Origin: Lachnospiraceae bacterium | GTDB taxonomy: Bacteria > Bacillota > Clostridia > Lachnospirales > Lachnospiraceae | Length of the DNA stretch: 64,000 nucleotides | Direction: 5' to 3' | NCBI GenBank assembly: GCA_017476665.1 | Contig: JAFUZJ010000003.1 | Coordinates: 51,452 to 115,451, forward strand | Shown: piece after piece, positions 17,403 to 26,250 of the stretch | Position numbering within the stretch: the first letter of the stretch is position 1 | Layout: each line of letters starts with the position of its first letter | Made by a program: the position numbers and the translations under genes | Notes under the pieces: generated by a model | Told to the model about the DNA's origin: nothing | What the model saw: the letters and a program-made list of their open reading frames with translations, nothing else | Database searches by the model: none

Positions 17403-18422
17403 ATGGCTTTATTTGAGTCTTATGAAAGAAGAGAAAAACAGATCCTTGCCAAACTGAACGAGTATGGGATCGGATCGATTGAAGAGGCTGAGAAGATCAC
17501 AAAAGATGCAGGTCTTGACGTTTACCACATGGTAGAGAACATTCAGCCCATCTGCTTTGAGAACGCGAAGTGGGCATACACCATAGGCGTTGCCATTGCC
17601 ATCAAGAAAAACTGCCGCAAGGCTTCTGAGGCTGCTGCAGCCATCGGCGAAGGCCTTCAGAGCTTCTGCATTCCCGGCTCCGTAGCTGACCGCCGTAAGG
17701 TTGGTCTGGGACATGGCAATCTGGGCAAGATGCTTTTGGAAGAGGATACCGAGTGCTTCGCATTTCTGGCAGGCCACGAGTCCTTCGCAGCTGCAGAAGG
17801 TGCCATCGGTATTGCAGAGAAAGCAAACAAGGTTCGTCAGAAACCTCTGCGCGTTATCCTGAACGGTCTCGGCAAGGATGCTGCACAGATCATCTCCAGA
17901 ATCAACGGATTTACTTATGTTGAGACAGAATATGACTACTTCACCGGCGAGTTGAAGGAAGTATACCGCAAGTGCTACTCCAAGGATGAAAAGAGCCCCA
18001 GAGCGCTTGTAAACTGCTACGGCGCAAACGACGTACAGGAAGGCGTTGCCATCATGTGGAAGGAGAACGTGGACGTATCCATCACTGGTAACTCCACCAA
18101 CCCTACCAGATTCCAGCATCCCGTTGCAGGTACCTACAAGAAAGAGCGTACCGACGCAGGCAAGAAGTATTTCTCCGTTGCATCCGGCGGTGGTACCGGA
18201 CGTACCCTGCATCCCGATAACATGGCAGCAGGTCCTGCTTCCTACGGTATGACCGATACCATGGGACGTATGCACTCCGATGCCCAGTTCGCAGGTTCCT
18301 CCTCCGTTCCCGCTCACGTGGAAATGATGGGTCTGATCGGCGCAGGTAACAACCCTATGGTTGGTATGACCGTATCCGTTGCCGTATCCATCGAAGAGGC
18401 TGCCAAGGCAGGAAAGTTCTAA
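17403..18422 (+). CDS. GGGtGRT family protein
   Basis: A 339-residue protein of PF14057, named for the motif seen here at about residues 262-268 (ASGGGTGRTLHPDNMAAGPA). Other conserved parts are CIPGSVADRRKVGLGHGNLG and LVNCYGANDVQEGVAIMW. There is no signal peptide or clear membrane segment. Function is unknown. It is preceded by GGAGG and by the NifU-like scaffold gene, a pairing that recurs in Clostridia by my recollection, so an iron-sulfur dependent activity is inferred. A terminator follows the gene. Confidence 0.88.
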   Translation: MALFESYERREKQILAKLNEYGIGSIEEAEKITKDAGLDVYHMVENIQPICFENAKWAYTIGVAIAIKKNCRKASEAAAAIGEGLQSFCIPGSVADRRKVGLGHGNLGKMLLEEDTECFAFLAGHESFAAAEGAIGIAEKANKVRQKPLRVILNGLGKDAAQIISRINGFTYVETEYDYFTGELKEVYRKCYSKDEKSPRALVNCYGANDVQEGVAIMWKENVDVSITGNSTNPTRFQHPVAGTYKKERTDAGKKYFSVASGGGTGRTLHPDNMAAGPASYGMTDTMGRMHSDAQFAGSSSVPAHVEMMGLIGAGNNPMVGMTVSVAVSIEEAAKAGKF

Positions 18423-18461
18423 ATAAGCTGTCAAGCTGTCAATGATAAATCTGAGATTAAC

Positions 18462-18500
18462 GAAAAAAGCGCTTAGACCGTAAAGTCTAAACGCTTTTTT
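18462..18500. terminator. Bidirectional terminator between GGGtGRT and the cation transporter
   Basis: Stem AGCG(C)TTAGAC / GTCTAA(A)CGCT with a six-base loop, flanked by an A-run on the left and a T-run on the right, so it can end transcription from both convergent genes. Confidence 0.88.
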
Positions 18501-18518
18501 ATTGGTCAGATGACCGGA

Positions 18519-19622
18519 TTACGTGATATCAATATCCGGCTGCACCATAAACGTATACTCCGGATACAATGCCTGCACTTCCGCCGTCACTTCCCGCAGC
18601 GCATCATCCCTGTCACACTCAAAGCTGAAGACGACATCGAAAGTCACCTGTTTCTTTTCCACATCCACATAAAACCCGTGGAACTGCATGGCGTAATCAT
18701 GAGCCATCACCGTCTCCATGATCTTCCGGCGCATCTGACCTGCTTCATCATTCTGTGTATTAATCGAATACAGCCCGATACCCGTCAGGATCACCCCATG
18801 CTTCATATAGACACACGCCTGAATCCGTCTGTCCATAGCGTCAATCTCATTGGCCGTCATCGTATCATTGACCTCCACATGCACCGACCCGTAATTCTGA
18901 TCCGGCCCGTAATTATACAGATACAGGTCGAACGTTCCGTGCACATCCGGATCCTCACTGATCGTCTGTTTGATCGCTGCTGCCAGTTCTCTGTCGGTAC
19001 GCTTCCCCAAAATCTCATCCAGCGCATCCTGTATCATTTCAATTGCCGCCTTAATGATAAAGACCGCGATCACCACGCCCACATACGCTTCCAGACTGAC
19101 CTTTGTGAAATAGAAAATCAGTGCCGATGCCAGCACAGAAGCCGACAGGATCGCATCCGACATGGCATCCGACCCGGAAGCCACAAGCGATCCGCTGTTT
19201 ACTTTTTCTCCGACGGATTTCACATATTTCCCCAGAAAGACCTTCACCAGCACCGCCAACGCAATAATGATGAGCGAAACCATGGAATAGTCCGGTGTCT
19301 CCGGGGAAATGATCTTTTTCACCGATTCAATCAGGGACGTGACGCCCGCATAAAACACGATCGCCGCCACGATCAGGCTCGTCAGATATTCCGCCCTGCC
19401 GTACCCCAGCGGATGCTTTTTATCCGGTGCCTTTCCTGCTAATTTCGTACCTACAATCGTGATGATGGAAGACAGCGCATCGCTTAAGTTATTCACTGCA
19501 TCCAGAACCACCGCGATGGAATTTGACAAAAGCCCCACCACCGCTTTAAATACCACCAGCACCAGATTGGCCGCAATGCCAATCATACTGGTCCGTACAA
19601 TAACTTTCTCTCGGTTCTCCAT
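18519..19622 (-). CDS. Cation diffusion facilitator (CDF) family transporter
   Basis: A 367-residue membrane protein. ATG at 19622 is preferred over GTG at 19637 because AAGGAG is spaced six bases before it. About six membrane helices; the metal site in helix 2 is AVVLDAVNNLSDALSS and in helix 5 VASGSDAMSDAILS, with Asp-rich patterns, and KKHPLGYGRAEYL sits in the first loop. The C-terminal cytoplasmic domain spans about 150 residues, longer than typical, with histidines for metal sensing. CDF proteins export Zn, Mn, Fe or Co by proton exchange. The NxxxD plus DxxxD arrangement hints at Mn/Fe rather than Zn, an inference only. Confidence 0.92.
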   Translation of the reverse strand: MENREKVIVRTSMIGIAANLVLVVFKAVVGLLSNSIAVVLDAVNNLSDALSSIITIVGTKLAGKAPDKKHPLGYGRAEYLTSLIVAAIVFYAGVTSLIESVKKIISPETPDYSMVSLIIIALAVLVKVFLGKYVKSVGEKVNSGSLVASGSDAMSDAILSASVLASALIFYFTKVSLEAYVGVVIAVFIIKAAIEMIQDALDEILGKRTDRELAAAIKQTISEDPDVHGTFDLYLYNYGPDQNYGSVHVEVNDTMTANEIDAMDRRIQACVYMKHGVILTGIGLYSINTQNDEAGQMRRKIMETVMAHDYAMQFHGFYVDVEKKQVTFDVVFSFECDRDDALREVTAEVQALYPEYTFMVQPDIDIT

Positions 19623-19639
19623 AAAATACTCCTTCACTC

Positions 19640-20572
19640 CTAGGGATTACACATTTTGCAGGGTGTAAATCCCGCCTCGATCAGCTCCTCCCGACTCAGA
19701 TGACTCTCCTGCCGGTTCCACTCCGCCATCTCGTCCACACTCTCGCAGGCTGGCAAGTGAAATTTTCCGGAGCTCTTGTTTAAAATATAAGTGGTTTCCT
19801 GCGCCTCTGCCGTCCCGGCCTCCATCGCCTCTGCCGTGCTGTCCGGCTCGTCCGGCTCACTGTCGCCCGTGGCATAATCGATCCGGATACCCGGCTGTAC
19901 GTTATACACATACACGCAGAAGCGAATGCCCTTGCCGTCGTCCTCCACGGATTCCGCCTCCAGAATGACGCCGTCCGCCAACAGATTCTCTCCCGTGAAC
20001 ATCGGCGTCACCCGGTACAGAACATGACTCTCCGTCTGCTTCAGATATTGCGCCACCCGATTTTCAAAGGGCAGCATCCCTTCCACATTCAAATACCTGG
20101 TACCGGTCATGAGATTCCGCAGATCCGCATTTGCACCGCCTAGCTGATACCCCACCAGATGACAGCGGTTGTACAGATAATTGTCTGCAATCAGGTCATT
20201 GTACTTTACCGTATGCCAGCCGGAAGGCTTCAGATCCCCGATGGCATCCCTGGGCTCCTCCGGCAGCATCCGGGCTCCCAACCTGGCCCATGCAGTACCG
20301 CACCGTCCCAATCCATCCAGCTCACTGTAAAAGACGCCGGTTTTCCCACTGATCTGAACAAAATCCGCCTCGGTAAACATGGGTACATTGCCGTTTATAA
20401 GCACAAACGGATTCCCCGAATAGGGCGGTATCACAGGAGATATCTCGTCCGGCGCAGACGCCTCCCCGGCATCGGGCACCTGCTGCCTGCAGCCGGCCAG
20501 GATCACCGCTCCCGCCAGAAACATCCACAACAGCAATAACCTTAACGCCAGCCCATGCTTCCCTTTTCCCAC
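19640..20572 (-). CDS. DNA/RNA non-specific endonuclease, lipoprotein
   Basis: A 310-residue exported protein with a lipoprotein signal (lipobox LAGC, Cys28). The nuclease domain of the EndA/NucA type includes LKPSGWHTVKYN, NRCHLVGYQLGGANADLRNL with the catalytic His region (RCHLVGYQ in place of DRGH), and MTGTRYLNVEGMLPFENRVA with metal-binding Asn. A C-terminal extension YILNKSSGKFHLPACESV plus CKMCNP resembles the small Cys/His zinc module often found on secreted nucleases. GTG start overlaps the stop of bcp by one base. Likely degrades extracellular DNA for nutrition or uptake. Confidence 0.87.
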   Translation of the reverse strand: MGKGKHGLALRLLLLWMFLAGAVILAGCRQQVPDAGEASAPDEISPVIPPYSGNPFVLINGNVPMFTEADFVQISGKTGVFYSELDGLGRCGTAWARLGARMLPEEPRDAIGDLKPSGWHTVKYNDLIADNYLYNRCHLVGYQLGGANADLRNLMTGTRYLNVEGMLPFENRVAQYLKQTESHVLYRVTPMFTGENLLADGVILEAESVEDDGKGIRFCVYVYNVQPGIRIDYATGDSEPDEPDSTAEAMEAGTAEAQETTYILNKSSGKFHLPACESVDEMAEWNRQESHLSREELIEAGFTPCKMCNP

Positions 20573-21027
20573 TACGAAAGCTCCTGCAGCATATTCTCCG
20601 GGTCCTGAGCAGCCTTCACCTTATCGTTGGCGCGGATGATCACGCCCTCCTCATCGATCAGATAAGTCGTGCGCACCACACCCATATACTCATTGCCCGC
20701 CATTTTCTTCTTATGCCAGACATCATAAGCCCGGATCGCCACCAGCTCCTCATCCGACAAGATCGTAAACCCGAGATTCTGCTTTTCCTCAAACTTCTTG
20801 TGGGAAGCCACGGAATCCTTGCTGATCCCCAACACCTCCGCGCCCTTCTCCTGAAACTGCGGATACCGCTCGGAGAAACCGCAGGCCTGCTTCGTGCAGC
20901 CCGACGTGTTGTCCTTAGGATAAAAATACAGGATCACCTTTTTCCCCCTGTAATCCGACAGCTTATGTATCTTTCCGTTCTGATCCGGCAGCGCAAAATC
21001 CGGCGCCTTTGTTCCTACCTGCAACAT
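20572..21027 (-). CDS. bcp: Thioredoxin-dependent thiol peroxidase (BCP-type peroxiredoxin)
   Basis: A 151-residue peroxiredoxin that reduces hydrogen peroxide and lipid hydroperoxides with thioredoxin. The start APDFALPDQNGKIHKLSDYR and the active site YFYPKDNTSGCTKQACGF hold the peroxidatic cysteine and the resolving cysteine five residues later, as in the BCP class. Length and sequence are full. It is coupled to the nuclease gene downstream and follows a PPOX-type gene upstream by 44 bp. Confidence 0.95.
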   Translation of the reverse strand: MLQVGTKAPDFALPDQNGKIHKLSDYRGKKVILYFYPKDNTSGCTKQACGFSERYPQFQEKGAEVLGISKDSVASHKKFEEKQNLGFTILSDEELVAIRAYDVWHKKKMAGNEYMGVVRTTYLIDEEGVIIRANDKVKAAQDPENMLQELS

Positions 21028-21071
21028 ACTTCTTTACTCTCCCCTTTATGCTATCTCTGCCCGTCACGCGA

Positions 21072-21467
21072 TCACAGCAGACTCTCGCCCGCGCCCATCA
21101 CCGGAATATCCACGGCCGTTGCATCCTCAATGTGGAACACCATCATCTTCTTGCCCGTCTCCTCATTGTAAATGCTTCTCAGATGCGGCGCGCCGTCCAG
21201 CATCGCATTCGCATACTTCTCATCCGTCTCAAACACCGCCTTGCCGGTGTAACGCAGCCAGTGCCCGTCCTGCTTTGCAGCCACGATCTCCACCTTCGGA
21301 TTCGCCACCATCTGCCTGTACACATCCTTGAAATCTCCTACGCCGAACAGCACCTTGCCGTCCATCTCCATATGCGCTCCCAGCGGACGCAGCTTCGGCT
21401 GATCCCCATCTGCGGTTGCCAGAAAGAATACCCCTGCCTCTGTCAGAAAATCATTAATTTTGCTCAT
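21072..21467 (-). CDS. Pyridoxamine 5'-phosphate oxidase family (FMN-binding) protein
   Basis: A 131-residue split-barrel flavin protein: FLATADGDQPKLRPLGAHME at the N-terminus and KVEIVAAKQDGHWLRYTGKA mid-protein are typical of the small PPOX-like group. These proteins bind FMN or F420; this single-domain type is not the vitamin B6 enzyme. A strong AAGGAGG site lies before the ATG. It neighbours peroxiredoxin and flavin reductase genes, which fits a redox context. Substrate unknown. Confidence 0.85.
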   Translation of the reverse strand: MSKINDFLTEAGVFFLATADGDQPKLRPLGAHMEMDGKVLFGVGDFKDVYRQMVANPKVEIVAAKQDGHWLRYTGKAVFETDEKYANAMLDGAPHLRSIYNEETGKKMMVFHIEDATAVDIPVMGAGESLL

Positions 21468-21530
21468 ATTGAAACCCTCCTTATTTTAAAATGCTCTTAT
21501 TCTTTTTATATCCCAATCAGATGCAGATTG

Positions 21531-22127
21531 TCAATCCAGCATCTCCTCCAATTCAGGCACCAGCGCCACATCCGCCGGCAGCCACCCAACACTGTTCAGT
21601 TCGCCCTTCCCCAGCCACTTCGCCGCCTCATGCTCCAACAGCTCCAGCTTCCCGGAAACCACATGGCACACATAACAGTCCATGGACAAGTGAAACGTCT
21701 CATAATCGTACTCCACCGTGTCAAAATACGAGTCCACTGCAATCTCCGTGGCCAGCTCCTCCCGGATCTCCCGCACGATCGCCTGCTCCGGCGTCTCGCC
21801 GGGTTCTACCTTGCCGCCCGGAAACTCCCAGCCGCCCGCAAACTCGCCATATCCCCGCTGTGTGGCAAATATCCGGCCATCCTTCACAATGATCGCGCCC
21901 ACAACTTTTACATATTTGCGCAGCTTACCATCCGCGCCGAACAGAACCGTTTTGCCCTCCTCGATACCGGTTTGGGCAAGATAAGATTCCGGAAGCTCCA
22001 CCTTGCGGCTGTGGCTCCTATCTGCCTTCAAAGGCACAAGCGTCAATTCTGCCAGCGGTCCGTCCGCACCGCATTCCTCGCAGCCGTAAAGGGCTTCTGT
22101 AATTTTTTGAACCTTGTATAATTTCAA
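21531..22127 (-). CDS. NUDIX hydrolase with N-terminal Cys pair (copy 1)
   Basis: A 198-residue protein. Residues about 10-25 have a CEECG motif; the C-terminal domain from residue 70 is a MutT-like (8-oxo-dGTP diphosphatase) NUDIX domain with the box GGKVEPGETPEQAIVREIRE followed by EL, matching GX5EX7REUXEEXGU. Such enzymes cleave nucleoside diphosphates linked to other moieties and clean oxidised nucleotides. A second copy at 26251-26895 is nearly identical over the NUDIX domain, including at DNA level. This copy sits with core-type neighbours (flavin reductase, PPOX). Confidence 0.93.
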   Translation of the reverse strand: MKLYKVQKITEALYGCEECGADGPLAELTLVPLKADRSHSRKVELPESYLAQTGIEEGKTVLFGADGKLRKYVKVVGAIIVKDGRIFATQRGYGEFAGGWEFPGGKVEPGETPEQAIVREIREELATEIAVDSYFDTVEYDYETFHLSMDCYVCHVVSGKLELLEHEAAKWLGKGELNSVGWLPADVALVPELEEMLD

Positions 22128-22139
22128 TGCTGCTGCCCT

Positions 22140-22703
22140 CTAACTTAAATATTCCTTCCCGCTTCCCCATGCTTTCCCAACCTGCTCACCAATCACATGA
22201 TAAGCATTGTTGAACGGGTCAAAACAGATCGGCGCCACCTTGCTGACATCGACCTTGCCATCCGTCATAGCCGACTCGTCGACGCTCACATTTACAATCT
22301 CGCCTTTGAGAATACAGGTCTCCTGATCATAACTAATCACTCTGCACTCCATGCAGACCGCCAGCTCATTGATGATCGGCGCATTTACAAGCTCACTCTT
22401 CGTGGCAGTAAAACCGGCTCTTGCAAATTTGTCCGCCACCTTATTGCCGGAAGCGATCCCCACATAATCGCATCCTGCCACATGCTTCGCATCCGCCATA
22501 CTGATGGTAAATGCCCCTGTCGCGGCAAAATTCCTGCAGGTCTTATGATCCGGCGACAGACACACAGAAATCTCGTTCTCCTCACTGATACCGCCCCAGG
22601 CCGCATTCATCGCGTTGGGCACGCCGTTCTCATCATAGGTTGCAATGATCCAAACCGGCTGCGGATAGCTCCACGCCTTGGATCCGAAATTTTTTCTGCT
22701 CAT
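22140..22703 (-). CDS. Flavin reductase family protein
   Basis: A 187-residue FMN-binding split barrel of the flavin reductase-like family. PQPVWIIATYDENGVPNAMN and ENEISVCLSPDHKTCRNFAA, then TGAFTISMADAKHVAGCDYV form the flavin site. These enzymes reduce flavins or quinones or act as FMN oxidoreductases. It starts with a clear AGGAGG site and ends 12 bp before NUDIX copy 1. It lies inside the interval bounded by the two NUDIX repeats. Another flavin reductase of a different subgroup is at 54923. Confidence 0.9.
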   Translation of the reverse strand: MSRKNFGSKAWSYPQPVWIIATYDENGVPNAMNAAWGGISEENEISVCLSPDHKTCRNFAATGAFTISMADAKHVAGCDYVGIASGNKVADKFARAGFTATKSELVNAPIINELAVCMECRVISYDQETCILKGEIVNVSVDESAMTDGKVDVSKVAPICFDPFNNAYHVIGEQVGKAWGSGKEYLS

Positions 22704-23010
22704 AGTTGTACCTCCTCGTACTTGTTATGTACATCATAAAAGGAATGCTTGTAAGATGCCAGCCTTGTCCGAATGTTATAGGAATGCTGTCCAGGTATTA
22801 CAAGAATCATCAGACTTGTCAAGCCCTTGCCACGTATGCGGTGCGAAGCAGGCTTTACAAGTCAGGCATTCACTCATATCATCCGCAAAGCAAAATCAAG
22901 GTTATTCAGCGGTGGCTCAACACCGTCCAATTATTCACTACCATTCAACGTTCCATATTTTGTATAGAAATCTATCAGGAACACAAATGTAAAAAGGGAG
23001 TTATTTTAAA
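22704..23010. other. Intergenic junction between core genes and the AT-rich island
   Basis: About 300 bp between the flavin reductase start and the Hachiman tail. Its right end turns AT-rich. Overlapping plus-strand frames are open but have no ribosome binding site or family I recognise. The flavin reductase promoter should lie at its left end. Confidence 0.5.
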
Positions 23011-23181
23011 CTACACCAGAAATCTGTCAATAACATACTTTGATACAATACTTATATCATTTAGTCGATATCTCACTTGTCGAATTCTGTTTTGCAATTC
23101 TTCAACCGTTTCAAAATCATCACCTATGATATTTGTAATAAATTCTATATCACCTTCATATATCCCCATATCCTTTAACAT
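23011..23181 (-). CDS. Out-of-frame tail of HamB or a separate 56-aa protein
   Basis: A 56-codon frame begins at an ATG (23181) that overlaps the HamB stop codon (ATGTTAA) right after seven A. It encodes MLKDMGIYEGDIEFITNIIG and a charged helix (ETVEELQNRIRQVRYRL), then ends VSKYVIDRFLV. It is in the -1 frame relative to HamB, exactly what would be read after a one-base slip on A AAA AAA. Composition matches the helicase. It could be the true HamB C-terminus, a slippage product, or a reinitiated small protein. No independent ribosome binding site is visible. Confidence 0.55.
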   Translation of the reverse strand: MLKDMGIYEGDIEFITNIIGDDFETVEELQNRIRQVRYRLNDISIVSKYVIDRFLV

Positions 23182-25091
23182 TTTTTTGACGGCGAATTAA
23201 TATAATATAATAACTCGATATTTCTCATTAATTTTTCATTTACTACATCAATTAGTCTCTGTTCTACTTTTTCACATTTCATAAAAAATAGAATAACCTG
23301 AATTCGTTTATAAAAATCAAATTCAATATAACTATTCTTCAAACTTATTGCACTTTTTATTACATAATTAATGTCCTCATGCCCATACGACTTCATTGTA
23401 TCATTAACAACTGTTCTAATATTTAATCTGGGAATTGTTTTGTAGGTCAGCTTGTTTATTAAAAAAGTTTGCAGCTTAATTTTGTACAGTTTATCGTTCA
23501 CTATTTTATATAGTTCTCTAATCATCTCTAATTTACTTATAGCATCATTCTTACTTTGCTTATCAAGTTCAGCAAATAAACTTTTTTTATTACTGCAATA
23601 TTTTGAATAAAGCTTCAATACTGTTAAAAATCTGCACTTCGAACCTATTTCTTCTTTGTATGTATCGTAATCAATATGTAATATATTTAAAAAATCAATA
23701 AAATTCTGATGCTTTGTATAGTTTCCATTATTAATATCAATGTCTATGCTCTCTGTTGTCAATTCAAATTCGATGGATTTTAAAGCATCTCCTTTAACAT
23801 AATTTCTATCTTCGGGACCTTTTATATAATAAGCCTTTCCCAAATAATGTTGAAACAGCCTTCCAGTTCTTCCAACTAAATTATAAAAATCAAATGCATC
23901 AAATTCATTTCCAGAGCCTCTAGCTGGTTTTGTAATAATAATATTTTTGGCAGTTGTATTCACTCCCTCCAACAATGTTGCCGTACACAACATCCTATAA
24001 TAAAATCGTTCATTGGAATCATTAAAGAGATCCAATTCCAACATTCTAATTCCTAACGGCAACTGTCCATGATGTACCAAATACCCATTCTCCATTGCCT
24101 TTAAAACTGACCATTGTTCATGTATCTCATTTTTAGCCCATGTTACAAACTCGCTTAGAATTGGATTAGTATTTAATACTTTATCACCATCATCTTCTAT
24201 TTCATCTATGTATTTATTTAATTCAGTTACAGTGGGAAAATATACCAATGTATTTCCTTCTAGCCCTTTTAATACACTCTTTGCTTTGCTTATCCTGTCC
24301 TTATCATCTAAAACTGGGATTTCTATTACTTCATTGACTACGGGTGAATAATTTGTTCCGTAAAAATGAGGTTCATCTTCTAACTTGTCCAAATTATTCA
24401 CGCCTTTAATAAAAGGTGCCAATAAAACATACTTCTTACTAATGGATACTAAATTATAATATGCCAAATTAAGTATTAATACCCTATCATCTTTATCATC
24501 TTTCTGCAATTTATATACTTCGTCTATCACCAGAAAATCTATATCCCTAATTATCTCGTGTATATTTTCATTTATGACACGATCGTGCGTTACCAAAAAC
24601 AAATTATATTGTTCTAAATTATATTCTTTATCCCCATCTATTGATAAATACACTTTGTATTGTTTAAATATATCTTTATATTGATTTATAATTTTTCTCT
24701 TATATTCATCTATCAATGCTAATGTAGGAACAACTAATACAACATTTTTCGGTTGAACTCTAGCAATATATTCAAATATTACAAATGTTTTACCAAAACT
24801 CGTCGGTGCACTGAAAATCAATCCTTTATTTTGTCCTATTTTTTCGAGAACTCGCATTTGTTCTGGATGCAAAGATATTCTTTCATCCAGCTCACTCAAG
24901 GAAAACCCATTAAAAATAGCTGAATCTAATGAGAACACACTCGAATACATAGTTAATCCTAATGCATAAATAGCATCTGCATTTTTTTCAATATATTGAG
25001 TTTTATTCTCTGTATCATTAATTTCCTTTATTACCTGTTCTCTATACTGTTGAATATCCGCAATTTCTGGATATTTTGTTTTTGTACTCAT
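23175..25091 (-). CDS. hamB: Hachiman helicase HamB
   Basis: A 638-residue superfamily 2 helicase. Motif I is SAPTSFGKT (residues 94-102), motif II is DEVY (190-193, in place of DEAD/DEAH), and motif VI includes NLVGRTGRLFQ (406-411). The long helical C-terminus is typical of the HamB type. In Hachiman, HamB monitors DNA and holds the HamA nuclease inactive until phage damage. The gene overlaps hamA by 50 bp and starts at ATG 25091. It is strongly AT-rich compared with neighbours, a sign of transfer. The frame stops shortly after an A7 run; a further 56 codons continue in the -1 frame. Confidence 0.9.
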   Translation of the reverse strand: MSTKTKYPEIADIQQYREQVIKEINDTENKTQYIEKNADAIYALGLTMYSSVFSLDSAIFNGFSLSELDERISLHPEQMRVLEKIGQNKGLIFSAPTSFGKTFVIFEYIARVQPKNVVLVVPTLALIDEYKRKIINQYKDIFKQYKVYLSIDGDKEYNLEQYNLFLVTHDRVINENIHEIIRDIDFLVIDEVYKLQKDDKDDRVLILNLAYYNLVSISKKYVLLAPFIKGVNNLDKLEDEPHFYGTNYSPVVNEVIEIPVLDDKDRISKAKSVLKGLEGNTLVYFPTVTELNKYIDEIEDDGDKVLNTNPILSEFVTWAKNEIHEQWSVLKAMENGYLVHHGQLPLGIRMLELDLFNDSNERFYYRMLCTATLLEGVNTTAKNIIITKPARGSGNEFDAFDFYNLVGRTGRLFQHYLGKAYYIKGPEDRNYVKGDALKSIEFELTTESIDIDINNGNYTKHQNFIDFLNILHIDYDTYKEEIGSKCRFLTVLKLYSKYCSNKKSLFAELDKQSKNDAISKLEMIRELYKIVNDKLYKIKLQTFLINKLTYKTIPRLNIRTVVNDTMKSYGHEDINYVIKSAISLKNSYIEFDFYKRIQVILFFMKCEKVEQRLIDVVNEKLMRNIELLYYINSPSKKC

Positions 25092-26028
25092 CCTGCTTTT
25101 TCACCGCCTTTATTATTGCACGCTCAATAAACTTATTTTTATCAATTACTGGCAAGGAAATAAAAATATACTTTACATCAATTCCAAAATATTTATTTCG
25201 TTTAATTTTTTTTACTAACTTATTAATGTATTCTTCTGGATTAACATTTTCTATCTCCATATTTCCATGAGCAATAAACACCGGTACACCTATTTCTTTA
25301 ATGCCTGCTATTTTAATAAACTCTCTAAACGATATACATATTTGCTTTGCATTTCCAAATATGTTCTCAAATTCTTCTGAAAGTCTAAATGCTTCATCAT
25401 CTGACAAAACAATTCTATATTCCTCATCTATTTGTTCTTCGTATTTTTCCAGAGAACAATTTATCAATTTTATTCCATTATCGAGTGTTTTACAAAACTT
25501 TGATTCTCCAAAATATAAAACCTTTTTTGATGTATCTAAAAATAAAGTATCAATACCAAATACGCTCATATTTCTGTTTGTTGTGCAACGGAATTTGGGC
25601 AGAATGCAATTTAATTTAAAGTAATTATTTAGCAAGAGATGAAAGGTATACTCCCCAATTTTTCCCACTTTATCATTTTGGACCTTTAAATTACCCGCCT
25701 CGTCAATAAGAGTATATTCCTGTCCTAATACGTCTTTCAGTTCATCTGTAATATTATCGACTTCTAATAACTCAATGTCTGTATTCAAGAACATACTAAT
25801 ATTATTATATAATTTAGCATATTGTTTTTGCGTTCCTATAAATCCAATTTTATTATTTCGTTTAGCATAATTAAGTAGGTTTTCCTCTTTAAAAATATAC
25901 TCTACTAATCCTTCGATATATGAATCTTTATCTTTAAAAACAGCATACACAAACGAATGTCCCTCAGCAGAAAAGTAGACATCAAAGCAATCAAATTCTT
26001 TTTTTTGAATAACTATATGTTTTTTCAT
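25042..26028 (-). CDS. hamA: Hachiman nuclease HamA (DUF1837)
   Basis: About 328 residues; ATG at 26028 with AGGTG upstream is preferred to a GTG at 26037. The C-terminal half matches HamA/DUF1837 (PF08878): GKIGEYTFHLLLNNYF near residue 125, FGIDTLFLD with an Asp near 160 and VLYFGESKF with Glu and Lys near 175-177, giving the D-(E)xK arrangement of PD-(D/E)xK-like nucleases. The N-terminal half is less conserved. HamA is the effector that cuts DNA when released. It is AT-rich like hamB and lies immediately upstream of it. A terminator of the previous gene lies 149 bp upstream, so the operon likely has its own promoter. Confidence 0.88.
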   Translation of the reverse strand: MKKHIVIQKKEFDCFDVYFSAEGHSFVYAVFKDKDSYIEGLVEYIFKEENLLNYAKRNNKIGFIGTQKQYAKLYNNISMFLNTDIELLEVDNITDELKDVLGQEYTLIDEAGNLKVQNDKVGKIGEYTFHLLLNNYFKLNCILPKFRCTTNRNMSVFGIDTLFLDTSKKVLYFGESKFCKTLDNGIKLINCSLEKYEEQIDEEYRIVLSDDEAFRLSEEFENIFGNAKQICISFREFIKIAGIKEIGVPVFIAHGNMEIENVNPEEYINKLVKKIKRNKYFGIDVKYIFISLPVIDKNKFIERAIIKAVKKQDEYKNKISRNCGYSTV

Positions 26029-26176
26029 ACAATACACCTACATCTTTTATGCCATGCTAGATTTGTATTTTATACCCTCATCAACTTATAATACAATCAT
26101 CATTTCAAACACTTGTTCTTTTATATATTACCATTTCAATTGCAATTTTTCAATAATATATTTGATTATTATATAT

Positions 26177-26217
26177 TTGAGAAAAACGACAACATTTCTG
26201 TTGCCGTCCTTCTCAAA
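26177..26217 (-). terminator. Terminator after NUDIX copy 2
   Basis: On the minus strand CGGCAACA-GAAA-TGTTGTCG followed by five T, inside a wider stem TTTGAGAA/TTCTCAAA. It separates the NUDIX/helicase operon from Hachiman. Confidence 0.82.
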
Positions 26218-26250
26218 ATCATATAGCTTAATTCTCTTAATCCTACACCT

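Noticed and set aside
17409-18434. 341-codon minus-strand frame
   Set aside because: It mirrors the GGGtGRT gene and has Cys-rich, low-meaning sequence; the plus strand has the conserved motif.
22706-23200. 164-codon plus-strand frame at the island edge
   Set aside because: No recognisable family, poor start context, and its right part is antisense to the HamB tail.
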